A stretch of DNA of 64,000 nucleotides, taken from positions 1 through 64,000 of the forward strand of contig JAEUVJ010000008.1 of the NCBI GenBank assembly GCA_016787085.1, in the 5' to 3' direction. The position numbers and the translations under genes are program-made. Every line of letters begins with the position of its first letter. The first letter of the stretch is position 1. This DNA comes from Chitinophagaceae bacterium. Lineage in GTDB: Bacteria > Bacteroidota > Bacteroidia > Chitinophagales > Chitinophagaceae. This document shows, piece by piece, positions 19,174-28,449 of the stretch. The notes beneath the pieces are model-generated. The model was not told where the DNA came from and did no database searches. It saw only the letters and a list, made by a program, of their open reading frames with translations.

Positions 19174-20331
19174 TTATTTTTTGTTCTTATCAAGATACCT
19201 GTACATTTCACATGCAGCCATGAGAAAAGCACCTACGCCAAAATTGGTGGTTGAATTACTATTCACTACCTGTCCCGGAATAGCTCTTTCGCCTATGGGT
19301 TGCACATACCCGATTCTTCCATCAGGCTGTAAAGCTGTTTTAGTCAGGTAATCCCAGCTTTTCTTTACTACAGGGAGGTATTCATGGCTATCCAGGTACC
19401 CGTTATTAATTCCCCATAATAACCCGTAAGTAAAAAAAGCTGTACCGCTTGTTTCCGGACCGGGGGCATGTGCAGAGTCGAGTATACTTCTCGTCCAATA
19501 TCCCTGGGGCTGCTGTGCTTTGCGAATAGCAACAGCTATTCCTTTGAATTTACTGACATACTCACTCCTGTATGCATCACTTTCCGGAAGATCCTTTAGT
19601 ACTTTAGCCAGCCCTGCAAAGACCCATCCATCCCCTCTTGCCCAGAAATCTTTTCGACCATTCACCGTTTTATGCTTCGGATAAACATACTTCCCATCAC
19701 GGTAGTACAAACCTTCCGCACTATCGTACATGATGCTGTTGGCATAGGTGAAATATTCATATAGTTTTTCCAGGTATGATCCATTACCTGTCACCTTATA
19801 AAGTTTGGTCATTACCGGCATGACCATATAAAGTCCATCGGCCCACCACCAGTAATCACTTCCCGGGGTACTCATCTCGTATTCCATTACTTCCCTGGCA
19901 CGGGATATCTTTTTTTCATCTTTATCAAGATGGTACAGATCTATATAGGTCTGAAAACATATCTGCCAGTCGCCGAACAAAACATAATCATCCGTTTCTC
20001 CGTACTTATATTTCCATTCCGCTTTATTGGCAGATTTCGCTCCCATCCATTGATTCTGCTCTGCCCAGGCTTCTGAATACTTTCTATACTCTTCCTTACC
20101 TGTAATGAAGTAAGCTTCCATATTGCCGGTATGGTAAGCGGCATTATCCCAGAATGCCCGTCCATGCGCAGGATTCTGTGTTTGCCAGTAGCCATTTACC
20201 TTTTCAATAATGGACAACACATCACTCTTTGACGCAGGAATGGCAGTCACATTTCTTTTCTGTGCCGTACATCCCGCTATGATAAAAATGATCGCTGCAA
20301 GAACCGCTGATAAACACTGCTTATTATTCAT
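19174..20331 (-). CDS. GH105 unsaturated uronyl hydrolase, lipoprotein (PUL 1)
   Basis: Lipobox FIIAGC sets the lipidated Cys at residue 21. The alpha/alpha-six barrel features of YteR-type GH105 enzymes are present: YWWWADGLYM with the catalytic Asp, ARGDGWVFAGLAKVL, and a C-terminal DGRIGYVQ. The family hydrates and removes 4,5-unsaturated uronic acid from the non-reducing end of lyase products. Its presence next to a BNR-4 propeller enzyme implies that enzyme may be a lyase generating the unsaturated residue. The gap to the upstream BNR gene is only 12 bases, so the pair is co-expressed. Confidence 0.87.
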   Translation of the reverse strand: MNNKQCLSAVLAAIIFIIAGCTAQKRNVTAIPASKSDVLSIIEKVNGYWQTQNPAHGRAFWDNAAYHTGNMEAYFITGKEEYRKYSEAWAEQNQWMGAKSANKAEWKYKYGETDDYVLFGDWQICFQTYIDLYHLDKDEKKISRAREVMEYEMSTPGSDYWWWADGLYMVMPVMTKLYKVTGNGSYLEKLYEYFTYANSIMYDSAEGLYYRDGKYVYPKHKTVNGRKDFWARGDGWVFAGLAKVLKDLPESDAYRSEYVSKFKGIAVAIRKAQQPQGYWTRSILDSAHAPGPETSGTAFFTYGLLWGINNGYLDSHEYLPVVKKSWDYLTKTALQPDGRIGYVQPIGERAIPGQVVNSNSTTNFGVGAFLMAACEMYRYLDKNKK

Positions 20332-20343
20332 GATGACAACTTC

Positions 20344-21702
20344 TTAGTTCAGACCTGGTCTCCATTCCAGTACCTGTACCATCTGGGGAGGTGTATTGGT
20401 CAACCCTTCGGCATCTGCCTGTACTGTTCTTTGTACAAACAGGCTGAGTACATTTTTTTTCTTCCATAGCTGTGCGTCATATATGGGTTCCCATGAGCCT
20501 ACCGGTGTTTCAGACAGGTTGGTAACGGAATATTTTCCTTTTTTGAAATTATATATAGCGGCAACAGATACTTTACTTCCTCTTTCTTCGTCCCTGAACA
20601 ACATCCATGCTTTAACTTTTTTACCGTAGCCCTTAACCACTATCTGCGGCCTGGCAATTGGAATACGTTTAGAACCTGCACCACTAAGGCTGAAACCTGT
20701 TGTACGGAAATTCAATGCAAGAGACTGCCATTTCTTCCCATTATGATAAATGATATGATACTGGGGTATGCTGCTCCCCTGTTCTCTCCAATAGCTGGCA
20801 ATAAATGGATGACCGGCAGCATCCGTACTTATGGATGTCTGGTTTATAAGTTCACTTTTTTCAGGTATCACATAGGCATACTCTGCAGTAACGGCATTTA
20901 CCGGTAATAAATATTTCTCACCATTTGACTTTTCCCATGTCAACCCTTCATCCTCCGACCGTGCGTAACACATATCATGATTGCTGGCGACATCCGGGCT
21001 TTCTCTCCACACCCATGAAACATGTATAGTGCCTTTGCCATCAACACAAGCCTGCCAGTAAGCATTCCGTTTGCCTTCTCCATCAATAAGGTTACTGTGC
21101 AACTGGCTCCATTGCCGGGTACTGACATTGTATTTGTTTATTACCATATTTCCCCGGCCTGAACCTCCATCACGGTATAGGAAAAGCAGATCACCATTGG
21201 GCATGTTATAAAACTCAGGATAACTCACACTATTCTCGGCCTTACCGGTCATCGGCATTTTTTCCGTCATGTCCAGTGAAAGCGGCTGTGTACTTCTGCA
21301 ATACCGTAACGGGTTATTGTGATGATCCCAGGCCATGTGCAGGTAGCCTTCTCCATCCACAGCGATGCTGATGCTATTATGGGCATCTTTTATGTTGCCT
21401 TTAAAAGCAGTTTGCTTTAACTGCCATTTTTCCTCCCCCGTCTTTCTTTTCCCGACCACTACATTACCACCTGCATCGTAATAGCTGATGAACTGTGTAT
21501 CGCCGTGAGTAGTCAACGCATTTTTTCTGAATACAACGGTGTTGATCGAATTACCAGCCCACCCGCTATCCACATCAGTGATGGTGACCTGTACGTCGCG
21601 ATGCTCCTGGGACTTTGCCTGGAAAGACACTATCCATAAAGAGGAAAGCAAAATGAATTTTAAGAAACCGTACCAGTCATACCGCTTTAGCATTTCCATC
21701 AC
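20344..21702 (-). CDS. BNR-4 beta-propeller carbohydrate-active enzyme (candidate PL or GH145-type) (PUL 1)
   Basis: An exported 452-residue protein. Repeated propeller blades such as DAHNSISIAVDGEGYLHMAW and GKGTIHVSWVWRESPD place it in the BNR-4 group. As I recall, that group contains ulvan lyases (PL24/PL25), the rhamnose-glucuronate lyase PL27 and the rhamnosidase GH145. His108 and His127/His128 are spaced much like the catalytic pair described for PL25, and Tyr176-Arg177 could serve in the site. With GH105 next door and no sulfatase nearby, a lyase releasing rhamnose from rhamnosyl-glucuronate caps (PL27-like) is my preferred inference; ulvan lyase is less likely. Confidence 0.75.
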   Translation of the reverse strand: MMEMLKRYDWYGFLKFILLSSLWIVSFQAKSQEHRDVQVTITDVDSGWAGNSINTVVFRKNALTTHGDTQFISYYDAGGNVVVGKRKTGEEKWQLKQTAFKGNIKDAHNSISIAVDGEGYLHMAWDHHNNPLRYCRSTQPLSLDMTEKMPMTGKAENSVSYPEFYNMPNGDLLFLYRDGGSGRGNMVINKYNVSTRQWSQLHSNLIDGEGKRNAYWQACVDGKGTIHVSWVWRESPDVASNHDMCYARSEDEGLTWEKSNGEKYLLPVNAVTAEYAYVIPEKSELINQTSISTDAAGHPFIASYWREQGSSIPQYHIIYHNGKKWQSLALNFRTTGFSLSGAGSKRIPIARPQIVVKGYGKKVKAWMLFRDEERGSKVSVAAIYNFKKGKYSVTNLSETPVGSWEPIYDAQLWKKKNVLSLFVQRTVQADAEGLTNTPPQMVQVLEWRPGLN

Positions 21703-21706
21703 TTAT

Positions 21707-23542
21707 TTACAGGGTTTTCAATTTTATCTCATCATAATATTTCTTCAGCACATAAAATGCTTTTTTCTTTTTTCCCTGGTGATCCAGCAGTCCTTTATTA
21801 TTCCAGCCTTGCTGGTAAACAGGATTATTCCGGCGGGGAGAACGAAAGTCATTTAATATCCAGGGTGAAATGCCCGAGAAATTAGCCGGCATTTTCTTCA
21901 GCATGGCAACCTGCTCTTTATAATACCATTCCTGGTATTCCTCGCTCCAACGGGTGAGTGAATCGCCATGATGACCCGACAAGGCTTCTGCACCCGTCTC
22001 ACTGATGAAAAAAGGTTTATTGTATTTTATCTGCCATTGTACATTCTTAATGGATGATGGCAATCCCGCATACCAGCCCAGGTATTCATTCACCGCTACA
22101 ATATCTGTGAACTCACCTAACGGATCATCCACTACTGATACACCTTTATCAAGGTGTACCTCCAATGCAGCCGACACCAGCCTGCTTCCATCCAGTTGTC
22201 TCGCTGTTACCAGCAATTCTTTCATAAAAGCCGTTCTCGATTCATGCACCGGTGTTTCATTACCTACTGACCAGATGATGATACTGGCCCTGTTCCTGTC
22301 GCGGGTGATCATTTCACTCAGCTGGGTCTTTGCTTTTGCCAGTACTTCCGGGTTTGTGAATTCTATCGTCCAGTAAACGGGTATCTCCGACCAAACCAGT
22401 ATTCCTAATGAATCGGCCATTCGAGTCATATTCTCGTTGTGCGGGTAATGGGCCAGCCGGACCATATTGGCGCTTAATGATCTTGCCTGTAATAATAATT
22501 GCCGGGCATCCCCTAAGCTGTATGCCCTCCTTCCCTGCTGCGGTATCTCTTCATGAATACATATTCCACGAAGAAAAACCGGTTTGCCGTTCAGTAAAAT
22601 GGATGGCCCGCTAACTTCAATACTTCTAAAACCTATCTTATCGGTGACCGCATTTTCCGAAGTATTTATCCTGACAGCATATAGTTTAGGTTTTTCAGGC
22701 GACCATAACTCAAGACCTGTCAACGCCTCACTGAATGAAATGCTGTCACCATTTGACTGAAGCTCTTTCTTCCATTTCAGTTCAGGTATTTCAATGGTCA
22801 CTTTATCATTTACAGCATCGCTGAACTTTACCCATCCTTCTATTTCAGTGAAACTATTTTTTTTCAGTTGTACAGAATAATCAACAATGAACTGCTGAGG
22901 CAGTTCAGCCAGCCACACGTCCCGTGTAATACCCCCGTAGTTCCACCAGTCTGTATTGATCGTCGGCACTTCATCCTTGTATCGCCTGTTATCCACTTTT
23001 ACAACAAGGAAATTATCTTTCTCTTTCAGCAAGGTACCGGGTATCTCAAAATTGAATGCCGTGAATCCTCCTTTATGACTTCCCAGCTTTTTCCCGTTCA
23101 GGTACACATCGGCTTTATAATTGACGGTGCCGAAATACAGGAAGAGCCTGTTATTATCCTTTTGCTTTTTATAATCGAATGATCGTTTATACCATACTGT
23201 TCCCTCGTAATACAAAAATTGTTCTGCCTGTGAGTTCCAGTCCCCGGGAACACGCAGTGTATTTTTACTGCTGTATCCATGTTCCTTACGATCTGTTTTA
23301 TTCTCCGGCTTATCTGTATTCCAGTAAGCTTCCCTGTCCTTCTCATTTCTTTCATTAAACCGGTAATTGTAAAAACCTGTTTCGTACGGATCCATGATGT
23401 ATTGCCATGGCCCGTTCAGGCTGGTCACCTTCCGGGCTTTGATATTGGTGATGAGCGGGGCCTGGGAATGAGCCTTCGTCCCTATTAATACCAGGATCGC
23501 AATTACCGTGTATTTAAATATGGGTCGTATAGAAACGTTCAT
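21707..23542 (-). CDS. GH2 beta-glucuronidase-type enzyme (PUL 1)
   Basis: This 611-residue exported protein has the short three-domain GH2 layout of UidA-type enzymes, lacking the LacZ C-terminal domain. Acid/base Glu lies in WSVGNETPVHESR and the nucleophile Glu in FFISETGAEA, and LFLYFGTVNYKADVYLNGKK marks the N-terminal sandwich. Beta-glucuronidase is the most likely activity (the ISE-TGA context resembles GUS), but beta-galactosidase or galacturonidase cannot be excluded. It ends five bases before the BNR-4 gene and starts nine bases after the DUF2264 gene. Confidence 0.83.
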   Translation of the reverse strand: MNVSIRPIFKYTVIAILVLIGTKAHSQAPLITNIKARKVTSLNGPWQYIMDPYETGFYNYRFNERNEKDREAYWNTDKPENKTDRKEHGYSSKNTLRVPGDWNSQAEQFLYYEGTVWYKRSFDYKKQKDNNRLFLYFGTVNYKADVYLNGKKLGSHKGGFTAFNFEIPGTLLKEKDNFLVVKVDNRRYKDEVPTINTDWWNYGGITRDVWLAELPQQFIVDYSVQLKKNSFTEIEGWVKFSDAVNDKVTIEIPELKWKKELQSNGDSISFSEALTGLELWSPEKPKLYAVRINTSENAVTDKIGFRSIEVSGPSILLNGKPVFLRGICIHEEIPQQGRRAYSLGDARQLLLQARSLSANMVRLAHYPHNENMTRMADSLGILVWSEIPVYWTIEFTNPEVLAKAKTQLSEMITRDRNRASIIIWSVGNETPVHESRTAFMKELLVTARQLDGSRLVSAALEVHLDKGVSVVDDPLGEFTDIVAVNEYLGWYAGLPSSIKNVQWQIKYNKPFFISETGAEALSGHHGDSLTRWSEEYQEWYYKEQVAMLKKMPANFSGISPWILNDFRSPRRNNPVYQQGWNNKGLLDHQGKKKKAFYVLKKYYDEIKLKTL

Positions 23543-23551
23543 AGCATTGCT

Positions 23552-24793
23552 TTAAAAATTAATATCCAGCGCATGATCCGCCGGGACATCCTGCCCGCTC
23601 CACGCCTTTACTGATGTCCATGGCTCTGCGGGGGCCGACCAGAAATCATCGGTATCCGGCAAACCAAGTGGCAGGAATACTTCTGTGCTCAGGTATAAGC
23701 TGCCGGTAGTAATATAGAACTCTGCCAGCCCGGGCTGGTTACCGTTCAATCCGATATTCAGCCACCCGGCTTTGTCGAAATTAGATGGTGACTCTGTTGT
23801 TTTTCTGATCACGGCAGTCAGCGCACTTCTGACCTGTGAAGGTTTGAGCGAAGCGGGAAGTTGTTTTCTCAGCGACATATCAGCGAGGTGATGAAAGGCC
23901 CCGGCACGGTACACGATCGAACGACCGGTAACAGGGAAACTTCCATCCGTACTGATCATTCGTTCCTGTATTTCTGCGTATCGTTTGCTTATCCTATCAA
24001 ACCGGGAAATGAAATTATTATAGCTGTTTCTTTTTTTGCTGATCGTTTCAAGAATAACAGCGAGGTAAGGCTGAATGACATAGCTGTTGTAGTAATCCAG
24101 ATGAAACTGCATGCCATCGCCGAACATGCCATCACCGGTGTACCAATGCTGCGAGAATTCTTTAAGACCATAATCTATCCTTACTGCATCGTAAGGCAGA
24201 TCATACCGGCAGAAAAAAGCTTCGATCATACCGGAAAAAAGCAGCCAGTTGCTGTAAACCGGCACTGTTGACCGTGTACTCACCAGCGCCTGTACCACCT
24301 GTCGCTTAACAAGCGTATCGAGATACTGCCATGCCCAGGGACAACGGATCAATCCCAGTGCAAAGAACGATGCATCAACCAATGGCTGTCCGCCTTCCCA
24401 TTTCATATAGTCTTTGGCTGCAGGATTTACCGCATTACTGATGGCTTTCGGTATCCATTCCCGGTATTGGTTACGAAGGGCTATTTCCTCTTTTGTTCCT
24501 CCCTCCCCATTCACCCATGAAGCTATGCCGCTGAATGTTCTGCCAAATGCTTCCAGGTAAGATACACTACGGCGGTTATCCGGATTGTCAATGTTCTTTG
24601 CCAATATTACAGGCATCTTTTCTTTCAGCTCATCCTTTGCAAGGGTGGAGATGACAGGCCGGGCGATCTTGTCCATATAGTTTAACCAGACTTCCCGGTC
24701 ATTTACAATTTTTTTTGTTTTAGCGTGATCCTGTGCATGCATGAGCACAGTCAGCAACAAACTGCAAAAGGCAAGTACTAAAGTTTTTTTCAT
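23552..24793 (-). CDS. DUF2264 protein (GH154-type, candidate beta-glucuronidase) (PUL 1)
   Basis: Starting at MKKTLVLAFCSLLLTVLMHAQ gives a clear signal peptide; nine codons further upstream would overlap GH35 and were rejected. The remaining ~390 residues show DUF2264 features: REVWLNYMDKIARPVISTLA, SYLEAFGRTFSGIASW, HWYTGDGMFGDGMQFHLDYYNS and DGSFPVTGRSIVYRAGAFHH. DUF2264 was reclassified as GH154, with glucuronidase activity reported for arabinogalactan PUL members as I recall. The likely role is removing glucuronic acid caps. The start overlaps nothing but sits one base from the GH35 stop, so translation is coupled. Confidence 0.83.
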   Translation of the reverse strand: MKKTLVLAFCSLLLTVLMHAQDHAKTKKIVNDREVWLNYMDKIARPVISTLAKDELKEKMPVILAKNIDNPDNRRSVSYLEAFGRTFSGIASWVNGEGGTKEEIALRNQYREWIPKAISNAVNPAAKDYMKWEGGQPLVDASFFALGLIRCPWAWQYLDTLVKRQVVQALVSTRSTVPVYSNWLLFSGMIEAFFCRYDLPYDAVRIDYGLKEFSQHWYTGDGMFGDGMQFHLDYYNSYVIQPYLAVILETISKKRNSYNNFISRFDRISKRYAEIQERMISTDGSFPVTGRSIVYRAGAFHHLADMSLRKQLPASLKPSQVRSALTAVIRKTTESPSNFDKAGWLNIGLNGNQPGLAEFYITTGSLYLSTEVFLPLGLPDTDDFWSAPAEPWTSVKAWSGQDVPADHALDINF

Positions 24794-24794
24794 A

Positions 24795-26645
24795 TCAGTG
24801 CAATTGAGACGCCACTTCATTCTTCAGCACATCCAGAACAGGTTTGGCGGCGCTTTGCAAGATAGTTTGTTCCGGCCTGATCAGTTCAGCGACCACTACT
24901 TTGTTAGTACCCTTTTTCAGCCATTCTGCCGGTACATACACAGTTTGCTGCGGGCCTATTTCCCAATACCTCCCCAGGTTATGGCCATTGACCCATACAA
25001 CGCCTTTGCCCCATTTACTCATATCAAAATAAGTATCGGCTACCGTTTCAAGGTTGAAAGTGCCCGCCCGGATGACCGGCGCCTGTTCTGCAGGTTGCCT
25101 GGCAGAAAAAGCGATGTCGTCAATATTATTGAAAGGAAGGGAAAACATCTGCCAGTTCTTTAATTCTTTACCATTCAGCAGCACTTTTTCAGTGATGCCC
25201 TTTTTATTTTTCAATAAATAGGGGCCATAGTTTACCCGTCCCATATTTTCAACAAGTATATCCAATGTCACTTTACCTTTCGGAAGGTCTACAAACAGGC
25301 TGTCCTGTTTTAACCGCAGATCTAATATGCCTGCCCGTTTCCCATTGATGAAAACAATTCCATAATCTCTCAGGTCTTTTATTTTCAGAACACCTGAAGA
25401 CCCTTTGGTCAGGGTGGTCCTGTACAAAACAAACCCGTAAGCCTGCTGAAGGCCCTCAAAACTCAATGGCTTTGTATGTTTTTTGGGTGCGGGGAGAATA
25501 TTAAACAGGCTGGTTGACTGGGTAAGATGTATATCAGGCAACTTCATAGAAGGTTTTGCGGAAGGCACTTCAGGAAGTACGACTCCTGCAGGCAGGTGCT
25601 TCATGATCACTTCGCGGAACTTCATGAATTTATACGTAGCGTTCCCTGCTTCATCCAGGGGCGCATCATAATCATAACTGCTGATCTGCGGCTCATAAGA
25701 ACCGGTGTCGTAATAATTAGCACCATTCATAAAACCGCGGGTAGTACCTCCATGAAACATATACATATTCACAGATACCCCGGCGCCAAGAATAGCATCG
25801 AGCCCTGCAGTATATTTTTCTGCAGGCACGGTATGGTGCTTTGTTCCCCACCAGTCGAACCAGGCCGGGTACCATTCAGCAGCATAAAAAGGACCTTTAC
25901 CATTGTAATAAGTGCGAACCAGTTTTTTTATTTCATCGGGGTTACTTGTGCCATTAATAGCAGGAAGTAAACCCGGCAGGTGCCCGTTCTTTGTAGCGGA
26001 AACCGGGTCGCAGGTAAAAAGCAAGCCATCAAAACCTGCTTCAATGAACATTTTACGGTTGATATCGAGGTATTCTTTATCGCTGCCATAAGCGCCGTAT
26101 TCATTCTCGATCTGCACCATCAATATATTACCTCCCCTGTTTACCTGGAGCGGAGCAAGCTGCTTACCTACTTCCATGATATACTTCCGGTATTCTTCCA
26201 GGTATTTTTTCTCCTTACTTCTAACGATCAGCCCTTTTTCATTTTGCAACCAATACGGGTAGCCGCCGAATTCCCACTCGGCACATACATAGGGGCTTGG
26301 GCGCAATACTACCCAGAGACCTTCTTCCTGCGCCGTTTTTACAAAAGCGGCAATATCATTGTTACCGGAAAAATCAAACTGATCTTTTTGCGGTTCATGC
26401 AGGTTCCAGAAAACATAGGTGCCGATCGTATTTAATCCCATTGCCTTTGCCATCTGCATGCGTTGCCGCCATGCTTCACGCGGCACACGGGGATAATGTA
26501 TCTCTCCCGATATCATCTGGAACGGTTTGCCATCCAGGAGAAAAGCTGAATCACCTAATACAAACTCATGTTTTGCCTGTTGCGCTGAACTGTTATTGAT
26601 CGCTGAAAAGAGTATAACAGACAGGGATAAAAGAAAGTACTTCAT
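24795..26645 (-). CDS. GH35 beta-galactosidase (PUL 1)
   Basis: A 616-residue exported enzyme (signal peptide ending NSSAQ). The GH35 TIM barrel is complete: LLDGKPFQMISGEIHYPR at the start, acid/base Glu in QIENEYGAYG, and nucleophile Glu in YAAEWYPAWFDWWG. C-terminal jelly-roll domains contain WGKGVVWVNGHNLGRYWEIG. GH35 enzymes release terminal beta-1,3/1,4/1,6-galactose. It is the first enzyme gene after susCD, behind a hairpin terminator, and heads a seven-enzyme co-directional run. Confidence 0.92.
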   Translation of the reverse strand: MKYFLLSLSVILFSAINNSSAQQAKHEFVLGDSAFLLDGKPFQMISGEIHYPRVPREAWRQRMQMAKAMGLNTIGTYVFWNLHEPQKDQFDFSGNNDIAAFVKTAQEEGLWVVLRPSPYVCAEWEFGGYPYWLQNEKGLIVRSKEKKYLEEYRKYIMEVGKQLAPLQVNRGGNILMVQIENEYGAYGSDKEYLDINRKMFIEAGFDGLLFTCDPVSATKNGHLPGLLPAINGTSNPDEIKKLVRTYYNGKGPFYAAEWYPAWFDWWGTKHHTVPAEKYTAGLDAILGAGVSVNMYMFHGGTTRGFMNGANYYDTGSYEPQISSYDYDAPLDEAGNATYKFMKFREVIMKHLPAGVVLPEVPSAKPSMKLPDIHLTQSTSLFNILPAPKKHTKPLSFEGLQQAYGFVLYRTTLTKGSSGVLKIKDLRDYGIVFINGKRAGILDLRLKQDSLFVDLPKGKVTLDILVENMGRVNYGPYLLKNKKGITEKVLLNGKELKNWQMFSLPFNNIDDIAFSARQPAEQAPVIRAGTFNLETVADTYFDMSKWGKGVVWVNGHNLGRYWEIGPQQTVYVPAEWLKKGTNKVVVAELIRPEQTILQSAAKPVLDVLKNEVASQLH

Positions 26646-26725
26646 CTGCTGTTGATTTCGAAGCCTGCCCGCCTGACCGGCTTCATTGATTATAAAGACC
26701 TGAATTCATAGTGATATTGGATTTT

Positions 26726-26759
26726 AAAAAAGAGCCGGAAAGTCGAAACTTATCCGGCT
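26726..26759 (-). terminator. Rho-independent terminator after susD
   Basis: Read on the minus strand, stem AGCCGGA/TCCGGCT (26753-26759 with 26733-26739) and a 13-base loop are followed by C and six T residues. It lies in the 153-base gap between susD and the GH35 gene. It would reduce read-through, giving more SusCD than enzyme transcript. Confidence 0.8.
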
Positions 26760-26798
26760 TTTGATTGCTGCTTATACGAAGACTAACTGCTTACTAAT

Positions 26799-28427
26799 TT
26801 AATATCCCGGATTCTGTTCCAGTATCGCATCCTTGTTCAGGTTGATCTCTGATTGCGGGATCGGCATCAGGAGATGCTTGGATGCAAGGCCCAATACCGG
26901 GTTAATGGTCTGAGTATTCCGGGCAGTGGTACGTGCTACCAGGGTTCCGGTACGCATCAATGTCATGCGCCTGTTCTCCTCGGCCAACAGCTCTCTGGCT
27001 CTTTCATCCAATATATAGTCCAATGTGATCTGACCCGCTGTTACAGGTGTGGCATTGGCCCTTGCCCTAACTACATTCAGGGAAGTCGCAGCCTCTGTCA
27101 GTTTATTTTGTCTGAATTGTGCTTCTGCCTGCAACAAATAAGTTTCACCCAGTCGCATCAGGATAAAATCCTTGATCATCGCAAAACCAAACACATCATT
27201 GGGATTGAATTCATACCATTTTGTAGTATGTGGAGCGATCTTGAATACGGTATCAGCACCCGTATATGGCACTTGCTGACCGAAATTCGGATGGCTGGGC
27301 GTATTATAATAGAATTTTTTGCGCAGATTGTAATGAGAGTTTCGTATGTCATTTGTTTCATACAGGCTATACACAACCCAGTCTGTAATGCGCATTCTTG
27401 CGATACCCCTTCCTCCCAGAGAATCACAGATGGTCATACCTGTTATCTGGTAATAGGCAGCTCCCCAGTTGCGGCGTTGCTGCGGATTATTGGTGATACC
27501 GCCGGTAACCGTAGTAGGATTTTCCTGCTCCATTACCCAGATGGCTTCCCTGTTGCCCTGGTATCTTCTTTGATTGCCAAACCAGAACATATCATTGAAA
27601 TAATCCCCGGCCACGCTTGATTTGATACCATAGCGGGCATTCACCAAAGCAAATTTTCCGCTGCTGATAATAGCGGCGCATTGCTGTTCCGCCAGGTCAG
27701 GTTTACCTGCTCTCAAATAAACTTCTGCCAGCAATTGCATAGCCATATACTTGTTGGCCCTTGCTGCCGGTTTACCATTCGGATGTGTTTTGTTGGTCGA
27801 ACCAAGTGCAGTTACATCTGTAAGATTAGCTGCTGCAAAAGTGAGATCCCGGATGATCAGGTTATTAACGCTATCTAATGGCGCTCTGACAAAATCTGTT
27901 TTGGGTGCGGTAAGCGGTGCAGTACTGATAGGCACGCCTCCGAAACAGGTTGCGAGTATATTATACGCATGTGCCCTGAAGAATTTTGCTTCGGCGCTTA
28001 CACTGTTCTTATTGGTAGCTGTCATCCCACCAAGGTTAGGGTTGTCTGCATTACTGATAATGATATTGGCATTATTGATCATCCGATACGCCCATCCCCA
28101 TGTGAAAGAAGCCGCGCCATCGGTTGAGATCAGCTGGTTATAGTCGTAGTAAGGTATTTCGATCCCTTGTCTTTGTGTCGGTGGAACAAATGCTATATCA
28201 GTACCGGCATGCCATACACTCGGCCATCCCTGCGGGTCACTATAACTAAAGAATGTACTCAGGTGGTTATGCAACCCCACAACGGATGCCTCAAAACCAA
28301 GTGAGTCGGTCAGCGTCTCGGGAGCATAAGCCGAATACACATCCTCCTCGAGAAAATCCTTTTTGCAGGAGGAGAAGAACTGCAGCCCTGCGCCTACTGC
28401 TAATATGATGATAAGATTCTTTTTCAT
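26799..28427 (-). CDS. SusD/RagB-family surface glycan-binding lipoprotein (PUL 1)
   Basis: The 542-residue product begins with a lipoprotein signal (FSSC, Cys21). It contains SusD/RagB features: GWAYRMINNANIIISNADNP, EAKFFRAHAYNILATCFGGVPI, and a C-terminal RILDERARELLAEENRR-like helix pair (LDYILDERARELLAEENRRM). It captures oligosaccharide at the cell surface and forms a lid on SusC. The gene is 22 bases downstream of susC in the same direction. Ligand identity cannot be read from sequence. Confidence 0.95.
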   Translation of the reverse strand: MKKNLIIILAVGAGLQFFSSCKKDFLEEDVYSAYAPETLTDSLGFEASVVGLHNHLSTFFSYSDPQGWPSVWHAGTDIAFVPPTQRQGIEIPYYDYNQLISTDGAASFTWGWAYRMINNANIIISNADNPNLGGMTATNKNSVSAEAKFFRAHAYNILATCFGGVPISTAPLTAPKTDFVRAPLDSVNNLIIRDLTFAAANLTDVTALGSTNKTHPNGKPAARANKYMAMQLLAEVYLRAGKPDLAEQQCAAIISSGKFALVNARYGIKSSVAGDYFNDMFWFGNQRRYQGNREAIWVMEQENPTTVTGGITNNPQQRRNWGAAYYQITGMTICDSLGGRGIARMRITDWVVYSLYETNDIRNSHYNLRKKFYYNTPSHPNFGQQVPYTGADTVFKIAPHTTKWYEFNPNDVFGFAMIKDFILMRLGETYLLQAEAQFRQNKLTEAATSLNVVRARANATPVTAGQITLDYILDERARELLAEENRRMTLMRTGTLVARTTARNTQTINPVLGLASKHLLMPIPQSEINLNKDAILEQNPGY

Positions 28428-28449
28428 ATCTGATAATTTAATTGATCGT

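Noticed and set aside
20344-21702. Ulvan utilisation locus
   Set aside because: BNR-4 proteins include ulvan lyases, but no sulfatase is present in the whole locus, and ulvan is sulfated. Kept only as an alternative.
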